A stretch of 48,245 nt of DNA from positions 1 to 48,245 of the forward strand of contig JAJDAJ010000027.1 in the NCBI GenBank assembly GCA_029261925.1, given 5' to 3'. Position 1 is the stretch's first letter, and each line of letters starts with the position of its first letter. The position numbers and the translations under genes were made by a program. The stretch is from Deltaproteobacteria bacterium (lineage in GTDB: Bacteria > Myxococcota_A > UBA9160 > SZUA-336). The notes beneath the pieces were generated by a model. It was not told where the DNA came from. It made no database searches and saw nothing but the letters and a program-made list of their open reading frames with translations. Shown here one piece after another: positions 16,813-25,024 of this stretch.

Positions 16813-17610
16813 GTGCGCGCTGAGGGCGCCCCCGTGGACCTGGGCCGTGCCCAGGGCCAGCGCTTCGCGCCGCGGATCCGCGCGCTGCTCGGGGAGCTCC
16901 GCGAGCGTCACACGCCCACCAGCTGGCTGGCGGCCGGGCGCCGCGTGCAGCGGGGTCCGGCGCGCGCGCTGGCGCGCTTCCTGCCGCAGCAGTGCGAGCG
17001 CGTCGAGGGCGTGGCGACGGGCGCCGGCGTCTCCTGCCGCGGCCTGCACGTACTCGAGGCGGCCGCGAGCCTGCGCGGCGCGGGCTTCGCGCACGGCGGG
17101 GTGCTCCAGCTCAGCGTTCAGCTGCCCGCGGCGCTGCGCGGCGCACTGCTCACGCGCAGCAGCGTCCCCGACGCCGGTGGCTTCGCGAGCGTCGAGTGGA
17201 CCTGCGCGCACTGGTCGGGCGCCCTGGGCGGCGTCAACTCGGAGGGCATCGCGGCGCTCTGCGAGCAGGACCTGCCGCATGGCGGGCCCAGCCTGCGCTT
17301 CCTGGTCCAGGAGATGCTCTTCCGCGCCCGGGACCTGGAAGCGGGCATCGAGCACCTGCGGCGCCGTGCCGCCTATGCGGGCGGCAGCGGCAGCCTGCTG
17401 GTCTGCGGGCGCGACGCGCCGGCGCGCCGGCTGCGCCTGGACGACGGCAAGCTGCGCGCGGAGCCGCTCGAGGTCGGCGCGCTGCCGCGGGGCTTCAGCC
17501 TGCGCGTGGACGCCCGGGCGCGCGAGCTGGTCTGGATCGACGCCGAGGGCACGCGGCGCCGCGCGCGCGCACCGGCGACCCCCGCGGTTCGCGAGGGAGC
17601 CGCACAGTGA
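16813..17610 (+). CDS. C45-like (acyl-CoA:6-APA acyltransferase family) Ntn-hydrolase homologue, probably inactive
   Basis: A 265-residue protein from GTG 16813 (GTG 16834 is an alternative). The order of segments resembles peptidase family C45: GARLRALLGEL-type N-terminal helices, EAAASLRGAGF, then WSGALGGVNSEGIAAL (family GxNxxG), GGPSLRFLVQEMLFRARDLEAGIEHLR and SGSLLVCG. The position where an N-terminal nucleophile GC(T/S) is expected reads GGVLQLS, and the following RNxD reads RSSV, so the autocatalytic Cys appears lost. Known relatives hydrolyse or transfer acyl groups on amides. It follows larE by 30 bases on the same strand and converges on the helicase gene. Assignment is moderate. 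Confidence 0.55.
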   Translation: MRAEGAPVDLGRAQGQRFAPRIRALLGELRERHTPTSWLAAGRRVQRGPARALARFLPQQCERVEGVATGAGVSCRGLHVLEAAASLRGAGFAHGGVLQLSVQLPAALRGALLTRSSVPDAGGFASVEWTCAHWSGALGGVNSEGIAALCEQDLPHGGPSLRFLVQEMLFRARDLEAGIEHLRRRAAYAGGSGSLLVCGRDAPARRLRLDDGKLRAEPLEVGALPRGFSLRVDARARELVWIDAEGTRRRARAPATPAVREGAAQ

Positions 17611-17617
17611 GGGGCGT

Positions 17618-19243
17618 CTAGTCGCCGCCGCCCGCGCTCGCCTGCCGCGGCCGCCGCCGCCGGCGGCGCCGCCGGCGGGGTCGGTCCTCGCCGTCGGCAT
17701 CGGGTGCGTCATCGGAGGCGTCCGGGCGGGTGTCGCTCGCCTCGCCTCCGGAGGAGGAGGCGGCGGCGGCGGGCGGAACCTCCGCGTCGTCGCGATCCGG
17801 CGCCGCGGGTGGTGTCGCGGCGCGCTCGCGCGGTGCAGCTGCCTCGGTGTCGCTCCCGGAGCCGGCATCGGGGGCTTCCGGCGCGGGCACGTGCTTGTGA
17901 TCGAGCCACTGGAACACGATGGCCGCCAGCTTGCGTTGCCCCTCGGGCGTGGCGGCGAGCTGCTCCACGATCGGCAGGTGCGTCTCCTCGTGCAGGCGCC
18001 GCTCGCGCTCGTTGAGCTCGCGCAGCGTGTGCTCCACGTCGATCTCGAAGCGGCGCAGCGTGCGGTCCATGACGTCGCGCTCGGTCGGGATCTTGCGCTC
18101 CGGGATCGTCATGCGGTTGACCTGCTGCAGGTAGCGGAAGTTCGCGATGTCGAGGCCCGAGACCAGCGAGATCGCGGTACCGCGCTTGCCTGCGCGACCG
18201 GTGCGCCCCGTGCGGTGCAGGTACACCTCGGGCGACTCGGGCGAGGTGTACGAGATGACGTGCGAGAGATCGCTGATGTCGATGCCGCGCGCCGCCACGT
18301 CCGTGGCGACCAGGAACCGCAGCTCGGCGGCCTTGATGCGCTTCATCACGGCCTCGCGCGCATTCTGGTTCATCTCGCCCTGGATCATGTCGGCGTCGAC
18401 GTGGTTGCGCTGCAGGAACGCGGTCAGGTAGCGCACGTCCGCACGCGTGTTGCAGAAGATGATCGCGGAGTCCGGGTCCTCGTACTGGAGGATGTTGAGG
18501 AGCTCCTTCTCCTTCTGCTGTGCCGAGACGATGTAGTGGAAGTGCTCGATCTCGGTGGGCGAGGCGTCGTCGGGACGCACCAGCGAGACGAAGATCGGCT
18601 CGTTCAGGAAGACGCGCGCCAGCGACATCACGCGCTGCGGCATCGTCGCCGAGAACAGCCCGGTCAGGCGCCTGCGCGGCAGGAAGCGCTCGATCTCCTT
18701 CATGTCGGGCCAGAAGCCGAGCGAGAGCAGCTCGTCGGCCTCGTCGAAGATCAGCACCTTGACCGCGTCGAGGCTCAGCTTGCCGGACTTCAGGTGATCG
18801 AGCAGGCGGCCGGGCGTGCCGACCACGGCGTGCACGCCGCGGTCGAAGGCGTCGAGCTGCGGGCCGTAGGCGGTGCCGCCGTACACGGCGATCGTCTCGA
18901 CGCCGCGGTGCTTGCCCATCACCGCGATCTCCTTCTCGATCTGCTGCGCGAGCTCGCGCGTGGGCGCGAGCACCAGTAGCTGCGTGGCGCGCAGCTCGGG
19001 GTCGATCAGCTCCACGGCGGGCAGGCCGAAGCCGCCCGTCTTGCCGCTGCCCGTCACGGCCTGCGCGATCAGGTCGCGACCCGCCCGCATCACCGGCGTG
19101 ACCCGCTGCTGCACCTGCATGGGCTCGCTCCAGCCCAGGTCGGCGATGCCGCGCCGGATCTCCTCGGAGAAGGTGTCGAAACTCGTCAGCGGCTCGAAGC
19201 CGCTGTCATCGTTCTCTGCGGTTTCCTGTAGCTGCTCGCTCAT
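17618..19243 (-). CDS. DEAD-box ATP-dependent RNA helicase
   Basis: A 541-residue helicase. RecA domain 1 has motif I AVTGSGKT, Ia APTRELA, Ib TPGRLL, II DEAD and III SAT; RecA domain 2 has FCNTRADV, ATDVAARGIDI and motif VI HRTGRTGRAG. After about residue 440 comes an acidic, Pro/Ala-rich linker and an arginine-rich tail (nine consecutive Arg) ending GGGD, typical of disordered RNA-binding tails of DeaD/RhlE-like proteins. Role: RNA unwinding in ribosome assembly, mRNA decay or cold growth. The start overlaps the thiI stop by four bases (ATGA), so the two are co-translated. Confidence 0.93.
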   Translation of the reverse strand: MSEQLQETAENDDSGFEPLTSFDTFSEEIRRGIADLGWSEPMQVQQRVTPVMRAGRDLIAQAVTGSGKTGGFGLPAVELIDPELRATQLLVLAPTRELAQQIEKEIAVMGKHRGVETIAVYGGTAYGPQLDAFDRGVHAVVGTPGRLLDHLKSGKLSLDAVKVLIFDEADELLSLGFWPDMKEIERFLPRRRLTGLFSATMPQRVMSLARVFLNEPIFVSLVRPDDASPTEIEHFHYIVSAQQKEKELLNILQYEDPDSAIIFCNTRADVRYLTAFLQRNHVDADMIQGEMNQNAREAVMKRIKAAELRFLVATDVAARGIDISDLSHVISYTSPESPEVYLHRTGRTGRAGKRGTAISLVSGLDIANFRYLQQVNRMTIPERKIPTERDVMDRTLRRFEIDVEHTLRELNERERRLHEETHLPIVEQLAATPEGQRKLAAIVFQWLDHKHVPAPEAPDAGSGSDTEAAAPRERAATPPAAPDRDDAEVPPAAAASSSGGEASDTRPDASDDAPDADGEDRPRRRRRRRRRPRQASAGGGD

Positions 19244-20400
19244 CGGTTCGGCCCGATCCTCTCACGCTCGATTCGCTTGACGGTCGATTCGACCAGTCCA
19301 AGGACGTCGAGCCCGCGTTCGATCTCTTCCACCGGATCCGGTCGGGTCCAGGTGGCGGGGCTCCGCGGCATGAGGAAGCTGCAGCAGTCCTCGTCGGGCT
19401 CGATCGAGATCTCGTAGCTGCCGATGCGCTCGGCGATCGCGATGATCTCGGCCTTGTCCATCCCCACCAGGGGACGGAGCACCGGCAGGGTAGCCGCCCG
19501 GTTGATCGTGTCGAGGTTGCCCAGGGTCTGCGAGGAGACCTGGCCGAGCGACTCCCCCGTGACCAGCCCCAGGGCCCCGGAGGCCCCGGCGACCGCCTCG
19601 GCCACCCGCAGCATGAAGCGCCGGTACAGCACGATCCGGGGCGCGGCCGGCGCCTCGGCCACCAGGGTCCTCTGGAGCTCCCCGAAGGGCACCATGCACA
19701 GCGTGGCCGGTCCCGACCAGTCCGCGAGCAGCGACACCAGGTCGCGTACCTTGTCCTGTGACGCCGCGCTGGTGTAGGGCGCGCTGTGGAAGTGCACGTA
19801 GATCAGCTCGGCGCCCCGCTTGAGCATGCGCCACGACGCGGCCGGCGAGTCGATGCCGCCCGAGATCAGGCTCACGAGCTTGCCTGCGGAGCGGACCGGC
19901 ATGCCTCCCGGACCCGGCCGGCGCTCGTGCAGCAGGATCGCGCGATCGCTGGTCACGTGGATCTCGATCCAGAGGTCCGGATCGCTCAGGTCCACGCGCG
20001 CGCCGCTCTGCTCGGCCACCGCCCCGCCGAGCTCGCGGTTGAGGGTCTCGCTGGTCCAGGGCTTGCTCTTGTCCACGCGCCGCGCGCGCACGCCGAAGCT
20101 GCCGAACTCGAGTCCGGCGACGTGTTCGAGCACGGCGGCGCGCATCGCCTCGAGGGTGGGCGCGCAGACGCTGGCACGGCTGAAGAACGCCACGCCGAAC
20201 ACGCGCTGCAGGCGCGCCGCCGCGTCGTCGAAGCGGGCGTCCCCGTGCAGCTCGACCAGCAGACGCCCGTACAGGCGCGAGATTCGCGTCTTCCCGAGCG
20301 GCGCGAGCGCACGCTCGACGTTGGCTCGCAGCAGCTGCTCGAAGCGGGGGCGATTGCGCCCCTTCAGGCCGATCTCGGCGTAGTGAACGACGATCTGCAC
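19240..20400 (-). CDS. thiI: tRNA 4-thiouridine synthase ThiI (without rhodanese domain)
   Basis: ThiI adenylates U8 of tRNA and transfers sulfur to make 4-thiouridine. At 386 residues it matches the short form that lacks the C-terminal rhodanese domain. Parts: N-terminal ferredoxin-like/THUMP region (about 1-165, beginning VHYAEIGLKGRNR), PP-loop LISGGIDSPAASW, and PDEDCCSFLMPRSP with conserved Cys. The true start is GTG 20400, since the family begins here; the open frame extends further upstream without similarity. A -10-like TACCCT ends six bases upstream, as at larE. It is followed by the helicase gene with a four-base overlap. Confidence 0.9.
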   Translation of the reverse strand: MQIVVHYAEIGLKGRNRPRFEQLLRANVERALAPLGKTRISRLYGRLLVELHGDARFDDAAARLQRVFGVAFFSRASVCAPTLEAMRAAVLEHVAGLEFGSFGVRARRVDKSKPWTSETLNRELGGAVAEQSGARVDLSDPDLWIEIHVTSDRAILLHERRPGPGGMPVRSAGKLVSLISGGIDSPAASWRMLKRGAELIYVHFHSAPYTSAASQDKVRDLVSLLADWSGPATLCMVPFGELQRTLVAEAPAAPRIVLYRRFMLRVAEAVAGASGALGLVTGESLGQVSSQTLGNLDTINRAATLPVLRPLVGMDKAEIIAIAERIGSYEISIEPDEDCCSFLMPRSPATWTRPDPVEEIERGLDVLGLVESTVKRIERERIGPNR

Positions 20401-20406
20401 GCCGGC

Positions 20407-20412
20407 AGGGTA
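20407..20412 (-). promoter_or_regulatory. -10-like TACCCT upstream of thiI
   Basis: TACCCT on the minus strand, six bases before the GTG at 20400; identical hexamer and spacing to larE. No Shine-Dalgarno sequence, so probably a leaderless transcript. Confidence 0.4.
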
Positions 20413-20473
20413 GCGGGCATTCGCCGCCGGGGGCCCGTGCTGCGCGGATGTCCGTGCGCCCGGCCGCGCGCGC

Positions 20474-21349
20474 TCAGCGCTGGCAGGTCGGGCAGTAGTG
20501 CGTTCCGCGCTGGGCCAGCACGATGCGCCGGATCGGGGTCGCGCACTGCGGGCAGGGCTCGCCGGTCCGCGCGTAGACGCGGCGCTCGTCCTGGTAGGCG
20601 CCGTCGTCGCCATCGGGCGACACGAAGTCGCTGATGCTGGAGCCCCCTGTATCGATCGAGCGCCGCAGCACGCGCTGCACGCCCTCGACCAGGCGGGCGC
20701 AGTCGGGCCGCGTGAGGCGCCGGGCGGCGCGGGTGGGGCGGATGCCGGCCAGGAAGAGGCCCTCGTCGGCGTAGATGTTGCCGATGCCCGCGATCAGCGA
20801 CTGCTGCAGCAGCAGGTTCTTGATCGCGACCCGGCGTCCGCGGCTGCCGGCGTGAAGGTCGTCGCCGCTCGCCTCGAGGGCGTCGATGCCGAGCCTGTCC
20901 AGGCGCGGGTCGCTCTCGCCCGGCTCCAGCAGGCGGACCTTCCCGAACTTGCGCACGTCCCGGAACAGCACCTCGGCGCCGGCGTCAGCGAAGGTCAGGC
21001 GAAGGTGGGTGTGTGCGTCGGGCTCGAAGCCCGGCTGCTCATCGGGCGCCAGCGACGCCCGCGAGGTGGCCGAGAGCAGGCGCAGGCTGCGCGCCCCGTC
21101 CGCGAAGAGCTGCCCCGACATGCCCAGGTGCAGCATCAGCCGCTGGCCGTCGCCGAGCTGCGCCACCAGGTACTTGCCGCGCCGCTCGAGCGCGCGGATC
21201 TCGCGGCCCTCGAGGCCCCGGGCGAGCGCGTCGGGAGGCGTCAGGAAGAAGTACGAGTCGGCGGTGGTGTGCACGCGTGCGATGCGCCGGCCCACGAGCA
21301 GCGGCGCGATGCGCCGGCGCGTGACCTCGACCTCGGGCAGCTCGGGCAT
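20474..21349 (-). CDS. mutM: formamidopyrimidine-DNA glycosylase
   Basis: Fpg/MutM excises 8-oxoguanine and formamidopyrimidines and nicks the abasic site. The 291-residue protein starts MPELPEVE, exposing the catalytic Pro-Glu after Met removal. It has RRGKYLVAQL with the catalytic Lys, LHLGMSGQL, the helix-two-turn-helix segment LLLQQSLIAGIGNIYADE, and a C-terminal zinc finger of four Cys (CPQC and CPTC, 16 residues apart). The frame is open upstream of 21349, but only this ATG gives the required N-terminus. It is divergent from the PafA-like gene. Confidence 0.95.
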   Translation of the reverse strand: MPELPEVEVTRRRIAPLLVGRRIARVHTTADSYFFLTPPDALARGLEGREIRALERRGKYLVAQLGDGQRLMLHLGMSGQLFADGARSLRLLSATSRASLAPDEQPGFEPDAHTHLRLTFADAGAEVLFRDVRKFGKVRLLEPGESDPRLDRLGIDALEASGDDLHAGSRGRRVAIKNLLLQQSLIAGIGNIYADEGLFLAGIRPTRAARRLTRPDCARLVEGVQRVLRRSIDTGGSSISDFVSPDGDDGAYQDERRVYARTGEPCPQCATPIRRIVLAQRGTHYCPTCQR

Positions 21350-21359
21350 GGCCGTCCGC

Positions 21360-21365
21360 ACGATA
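21360..21365 (-). promoter_or_regulatory. -10-like TATCGT upstream of mutM
   Basis: TATCGT reads on the minus strand ten bases before the mutM ATG, with no Shine-Dalgarno sequence between. Weak evidence on its own; listed because it follows the pattern seen at other genes in the window. Confidence 0.3.
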
Positions 21366-21388
21366 GCGCGCCCGCGCCCGGGACGCGT

Positions 21389-21394
21389 TATAGA
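21389..21394 (+). promoter_or_regulatory. -10 element TATAGA of the PafA-like gene
   Basis: TATAGAT, eight bases before the GTG start at 21403, is one of the most AT-rich spots in the region. No ribosome binding site follows, so the transcript is probably leaderless. Confidence 0.45.
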
Positions 21395-21402
21395 TCTGTG
21401 AC

Positions 21403-23214
21403 GTGCGCGAGCGGGTGTTCGGAATCGAGACCGAGTACGCGATCCTGTTTCACCCTCGTGGACGGGACGCCTCGCGCGCGCGTCGGCGCCCGACCAACTA
21501 CGAGATCTACCGGCGCATCGAGACGGCCCTGCTCGCGCGCGTGCGCAGCCTGCCGCACGGCTTCTCGCCGCTGCGCGCCAAGGGCGGACGCTTCCTCGAG
21601 AACGGCGCCAGCTTCCACTACGAGGCCACCGCCAGCGACTACGAGCACGGCCTGCTCGAGCTGGCCAGCCCGGAGTGCCGCGACCCGTACACGCTGGTCC
21701 TGCACGAGCGTGCGAAGGACGCGCTGGCCGAGGAGCTGACCGCCGAGGTCTCGCGCGAGCTGGAGCGAGCGGGCTACCGCGGCGAGGTGCGCCTGGGCAA
21801 GAACAACGTGGACAGTGCCGGCCACACCTTCGGCTCGCACGAGAGCTACTGGGTGGACGATCCTCTGCCGCCCCGACGCCTGCTGCTGTTCGCGCCGCTC
21901 TGGGTGCTGCTCTGGATCGTCTCGGCGCCCGTGGTGGGCTTCGTGATCGGCGTGCAGTTCGCGATCCTGGCCGCGGTGATCGGCTGGGGCCTGCTGGCGC
22001 TGGCCTTCGGACTGCTGCTGCGCCCGTTCTCGGCACGCGCCAGCTCGCGCGTGTTCGCGAGCATGGAGCGCCTGTCGCGCCGCTTGGAGCACAACCGGGG
22101 CGTGCTGGCGCGGCGACTGCAGTGGCTGGCCGCGCCGCTGTACCCGCTCATGGAGCTGCACTCGGCGGTCTACAACCGCTTTCACCTGCGCACGATCCGC
22201 CGCGATCTCACCGCACACCTCGTCACGCGCATGCTGTACACGGGCGCGGGCTCGGTCGTGCTCGACGGCGGTCCGCTGCTGCGGTTGGCGCAGCGGCCGC
22301 CGTTCCTGACCAGCCTGTCGCGCATCTTCCCAGAGGGCGAGGACCGGCCGCTGTACGAGACGCGCGACCTGTTCTTCGCTCCGCTGTCCGCGCTGCGCCG
22401 CAGGCGCCGGCTGCACCTCCTGCTCGGTGACGCGAACCTCTGCGAGTGGGCCCAGCTGCTGCGCGTGGGGGTGACGGCGCTGGTGCTCGAGGCGATCGAG
22501 TCCGGCGGCGTCCAGGACTGGCCGCAGCTCGTGCGGCCGCTCGACGCGCTGTCCGAGCTCAACGGCGACGTCGCCCTGCAGCGGCGCGTCGAGCTGACCG
22601 ACGGCACGCGGGCCACGGCGCTGGAGATCCAGCGCCGCTATCTCGAGCGCGTGCGGGCCGCGCTCGGCGACGCGCTCGACGGCTGGCGGGGCGACGTGCT
22701 GCGCAAGTGGGAGCAGACGCTGGCCGCGCTGGAGCGCGATCCCGCGGAGCTGGTCGACCGGCTGGACTGGGTGGCCAAGCGTGCGGAGGTATACGCCGCC
22801 GTGCCCGACGCGGACGATCGCGCCGCGCTCGAGCGGCGCGGCCCGGAGCTGGTCGCCCGCGGCGGTGGCACCGACACCCCCGACGACGAGCGACTGCGCG
22901 ACCTGGCGTTCCGCGCCTGGCGCGCGGACCTGCGCTACCACGAGCTGGGTCCGCGCGGCGGCTTCCGGCGTCTCGAGGCGCGGGGGCGGGTCTGGCGCTG
23001 CACCGACGACGACGCGGTGCGCCGCGCCTGGACGGAGCCGCCGCCGGACACGCGGGCGCGGGCCCGCAGCCAGGCCATTCGCTGGGCCCACGCCCACGCA
23101 CAGCCGGGCACCGCCGCGTGGCACCGCGTGCACCTGGGCAAGGTCGGGCGCCGCGCCATGAGCGACCCGCTCGACGCGGAGCTCGACGCGCCGCTGCCCG
23201 GTGATCCCGACTGA
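21403..23214 (+). CDS. PafA/Dop (Pup ligase/deamidase) family protein with inserted transmembrane hairpin
   Basis: A 603-residue member of the Pup-ligase family (carboxylate-amine ligase, glutamine-synthetase-like fold). Family segments run end to end: GIETEYAI (7-14, ATP/Mg site), NGASFHYE (67-74), LASPECRD (87-94), NNVDSAGHTFGSHESYW (134-150), LVTRMLYTGAGSV (273-285), GDANLCEWAQLLRVGVTALVLE (342-363), ALEIQRRYLERV, LDWVAKRAE and LRYHELG. Actinobacterial PafA, as I recall it, has NGARLYLD where this protein has NGASFHYE, so the catalytic Asp is replaced by Glu 74. About 100 extra residues (about 152-268) lie between HESYW and LVTR, with two hydrophobic helices (about 160-182 and 184-206) flanked by PPRR and RPFSARASSR. 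This predicts a membrane hairpin with the active site in the cytosol. No Pup, Mpa/ARC or proteasome gene is nearby. Substrate unknown. Confidence 0.85.
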   Translation: MRERVFGIETEYAILFHPRGRDASRARRRPTNYEIYRRIETALLARVRSLPHGFSPLRAKGGRFLENGASFHYEATASDYEHGLLELASPECRDPYTLVLHERAKDALAEELTAEVSRELERAGYRGEVRLGKNNVDSAGHTFGSHESYWVDDPLPPRRLLLFAPLWVLLWIVSAPVVGFVIGVQFAILAAVIGWGLLALAFGLLLRPFSARASSRVFASMERLSRRLEHNRGVLARRLQWLAAPLYPLMELHSAVYNRFHLRTIRRDLTAHLVTRMLYTGAGSVVLDGGPLLRLAQRPPFLTSLSRIFPEGEDRPLYETRDLFFAPLSALRRRRRLHLLLGDANLCEWAQLLRVGVTALVLEAIESGGVQDWPQLVRPLDALSELNGDVALQRRVELTDGTRATALEIQRRYLERVRAALGDALDGWRGDVLRKWEQTLAALERDPAELVDRLDWVAKRAEVYAAVPDADDRAALERRGPELVARGGGTDTPDDERLRDLAFRAWRADLRYHELGPRGGFRRLEARGRVWRCTDDDAVRRAWTEPPPDTRARARSQAIRWAHAHAQPGTAAWHRVHLGKVGRRAMSDPLDAELDAPLPGDPD

Positions 23215-23255
23215 CGCCGTGCTCCGGGCGGCGGGCCGGGCCGGCAAATGCGGGC

Positions 23256-23261
23256 TAAGAT
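23256..23261 (+). promoter_or_regulatory. -10-like TAAGAT upstream of gatC
   Basis: TAAGAT lies nine bases before the gatC ATG with no Shine-Dalgarno sequence, consistent with a leaderless gatCA transcript. No clear -35 box. Confidence 0.35.
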
Positions 23262-23270
23262 CGCGCCGCC

Positions 23271-23561
23271 ATGAGGATCACCGCCGACGTCGTGCGTGAG
23301 CTCTGCGACCTGAGCAAGCTCGATCTCTCGCCCGACGAGGCCGAGCGCATGCGCCACGACCTCGACCAGATCCTGGACTACGTCGAGCAGCTCTCGGCCA
23401 TCGACACGCGCGACGTCGAGCCGACCACGAACGTGCTCGGGCTGACCTCGCCCCTGCGTGCCGACGTGGTGGCGGGTGTGCTCCCGGGCGACGAGGCGGT
23501 GCGCAACGCGCCCGAGCGCAGCGCGACCGCCATGGTGGTCCCGCAGGTGAAGGACGAATGA
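23271..23561 (+). CDS. gatC: Asp-tRNA(Asn)/Glu-tRNA(Gln) amidotransferase subunit C
   Basis: GatC (96 residues) stabilises the GatA/GatB amidotransferase that converts misacylated Glu-tRNA(Gln) or Asp-tRNA(Asn). The family pattern is complete: [20 protein letters not shown], then [21 protein letters not shown], then LRADVV and a C-terminal VVPQVKDE. The stop overlaps the gatA start by four bases (ATGA). gatB is not in the window; the cluster here is gatC-gatA only. Confidence 0.95.
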   Translation: MRITADVVRELCDLSKLDLSPDEAERMRHDLDQILDYVEQLSAIDTRDVEPTTNVLGLTSPLRADVVAGVLPGDEAVRNAPERSATAMVVPQVKDE

Positions 23562-25015
23562 GCGCCGGAAGCCCCCGCACGCTGGCGGGTCTGGCGGCGC
23601 GCGTGGGGGCGGGGGAGCTGAGCTGCCGCGACGTGGTCTCGCGCTACCTCGAGCGCATCGAGGCGGTGGAGCCGCGCATCGGCGCGCTGGTCGAGGTGCG
23701 CGCGCGCGCCGCGCTCGACGCCGCCGACGCGGCGGACCGCGCGCGCGCGGCAGGTGACGCTCCGCCGCTGGCGGGGCTGCCGGTCGTGGTCAAGTGCAAC
23801 CTGACCAGCCCGGAGCTCGAGACCAGCTGCGGCTCGCGCATCCTCGAGGGATTCCGCGCGCCCTACGAGGCCACCGCGCTGCGGCGCCTGCGCGAGGCCG
23901 GGCTGATCGTGATCGCGACCGCGAACATGGACGAGTTTGCCATGGGCTCGTCGTGCGAGAACTCGGCGCGCGGCCCCACCCGCAATCCCTGGGACCCCGA
24001 GCGCGTGCCGGGCGGCAGCTCCGGCGGAAGCGCCGCCGCGGTGGCCGCCGACGAGGCGCCCGCGGCCCTGGGCTCCGACACCGGCGGCTCGATCCGCCAG
24101 CCGGCGGCGCTCTGCGGCGTGGTCGGGCTCAAGCCGACCTACGGCCGCGTGTCGCGCTACGGGCTCGTCGCCTTCGCGAGCTCGCTGGACCAGATCGGTC
24201 CGCTGGCGCACAGCGTCGAGGACGCGGCCCTGCTGCTGCGCGAGATCGCCGGCCCCGATCCGCGCGACGCGACCTGCGTGGACCAGCCGGTGCCCGACTA
24301 CGCGGCCGCGCTCGATGGCGACGTGGCGGGACTGCGCGTCGGCGTGCCCCGCGAGGTGCTGGAGACCGACGGCACCGATCCCGCGACGCTCGAGGCCGTG
24401 CACCAGGCGATCGGCGTGCTGGAGCGCGCGGGCGCCCGCGTCGTCGACGTCTCGCTGCCGCACGCCGCGCACGGCATCGCGGCCTACTACCTGATCTGCC
24501 CCGCCGAGGCGTCGTCAAACCTGTCGCGCTACGACGGGGTCAAGTACGGGCTGCGCGAGCCGTCCGGATCGCTCGAGGAGATGTACCGCGCCACGCGCTC
24601 GAAGGGCTTCGGGACCGAGGTCAAGCGCCGCATCCTGCTCGGCTCCTACGTGCTCTCGGCCGGCTACTACGACGCCTACTATCGCAAGGCCCAGCAGGTG
24701 CGGACGCTGATCCGGCGCGACTACGAGGCGGCCTTCGAGCGCTGCGACGTGCTGGCCACCCCCACGGCGCCGGGCCCGGCCTGGCCGCTGGGCGAGCGCG
24801 TGGGCGATCCGCTGCGCATGTACCTCTCCGACGTCTTCACGGTGACGGTGAATCTCGCCGGCCTTCCGGGACTCTCAGTACCCTGTGGGATGCCCGGTGG
24901 GCTGCCGGTGGGGCTGCAGCTGGTGGGACGCCCGCTCGACGAGGAGACCCTGCTCCGTGCCGGAGACGCATACCAGCGCGAGACCGACTGGCACCTGCGC
25001 GCCCCGGAGCTCTGA
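23558..25015 (+). CDS. gatA: Asp-tRNA(Asn)/Glu-tRNA(Gln) amidotransferase subunit A
   Basis: GatA (485 residues) is the amidase-signature glutaminase subunit that feeds ammonia to GatB. The Ser-cisSer-Lys triad is visible: Lys in [10 protein letters not shown], cis-Ser in [12 protein letters not shown] and nucleophile Ser in [32 protein letters not shown] and the C-terminal [17 protein letters not shown] are family hallmarks. Length is standard. It follows gatC with a four-base overlap; the AsmA-like gene begins nine bases after its stop and may be in the same transcript. Confidence 0.95.
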   Translation: MSAGSPRTLAGLAARVGAGELSCRDVVSRYLERIEAVEPRIGALVEVRARAALDAADAADRARAAGDAPPLAGLPVVVKCNLTSPELETSCGSRILEGFRAPYEATALRRLREAGLIVIATANMDEFAMGSSCENSARGPTRNPWDPERVPGGSSGGSAAAVAADEAPAALGSDTGGSIRQPAALCGVVGLKPTYGRVSRYGLVAFASSLDQIGPLAHSVEDAALLLREIAGPDPRDATCVDQPVPDYAAALDGDVAGLRVGVPREVLETDGTDPATLEAVHQAIGVLERAGARVVDVSLPHAAHGIAAYYLICPAEASSNLSRYDGVKYGLREPSGSLEEMYRATRSKGFGTEVKRRILLGSYVLSAGYYDAYYRKAQQVRTLIRRDYEAAFERCDVLATPTAPGPAWPLGERVGDPLRMYLSDVFTVTVNLAGLPGLSVPCGMPGGLPVGLQLVGRPLDEETLLRAGDAYQRETDWHLRAPEL

Positions 25016-25024
25016 GGCGGGCCC

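Noticed and set aside
17618..17690. The helicase C-terminus ends GGGD, resembling the GGE/GGQ tail of Pup, within 4 kb of a Pup-ligase homologue
   Set aside because: It is the end of an ordinary arginine-rich disordered helicase tail; Pup ends in Glu or Gln and is a separate small protein.
20401..20613. 71-residue N-terminal extension of ThiI
   Set aside because: Low-complexity Ala/Arg/Thr sequence with no ThiI similarity; the family begins at the GTG at 20400.
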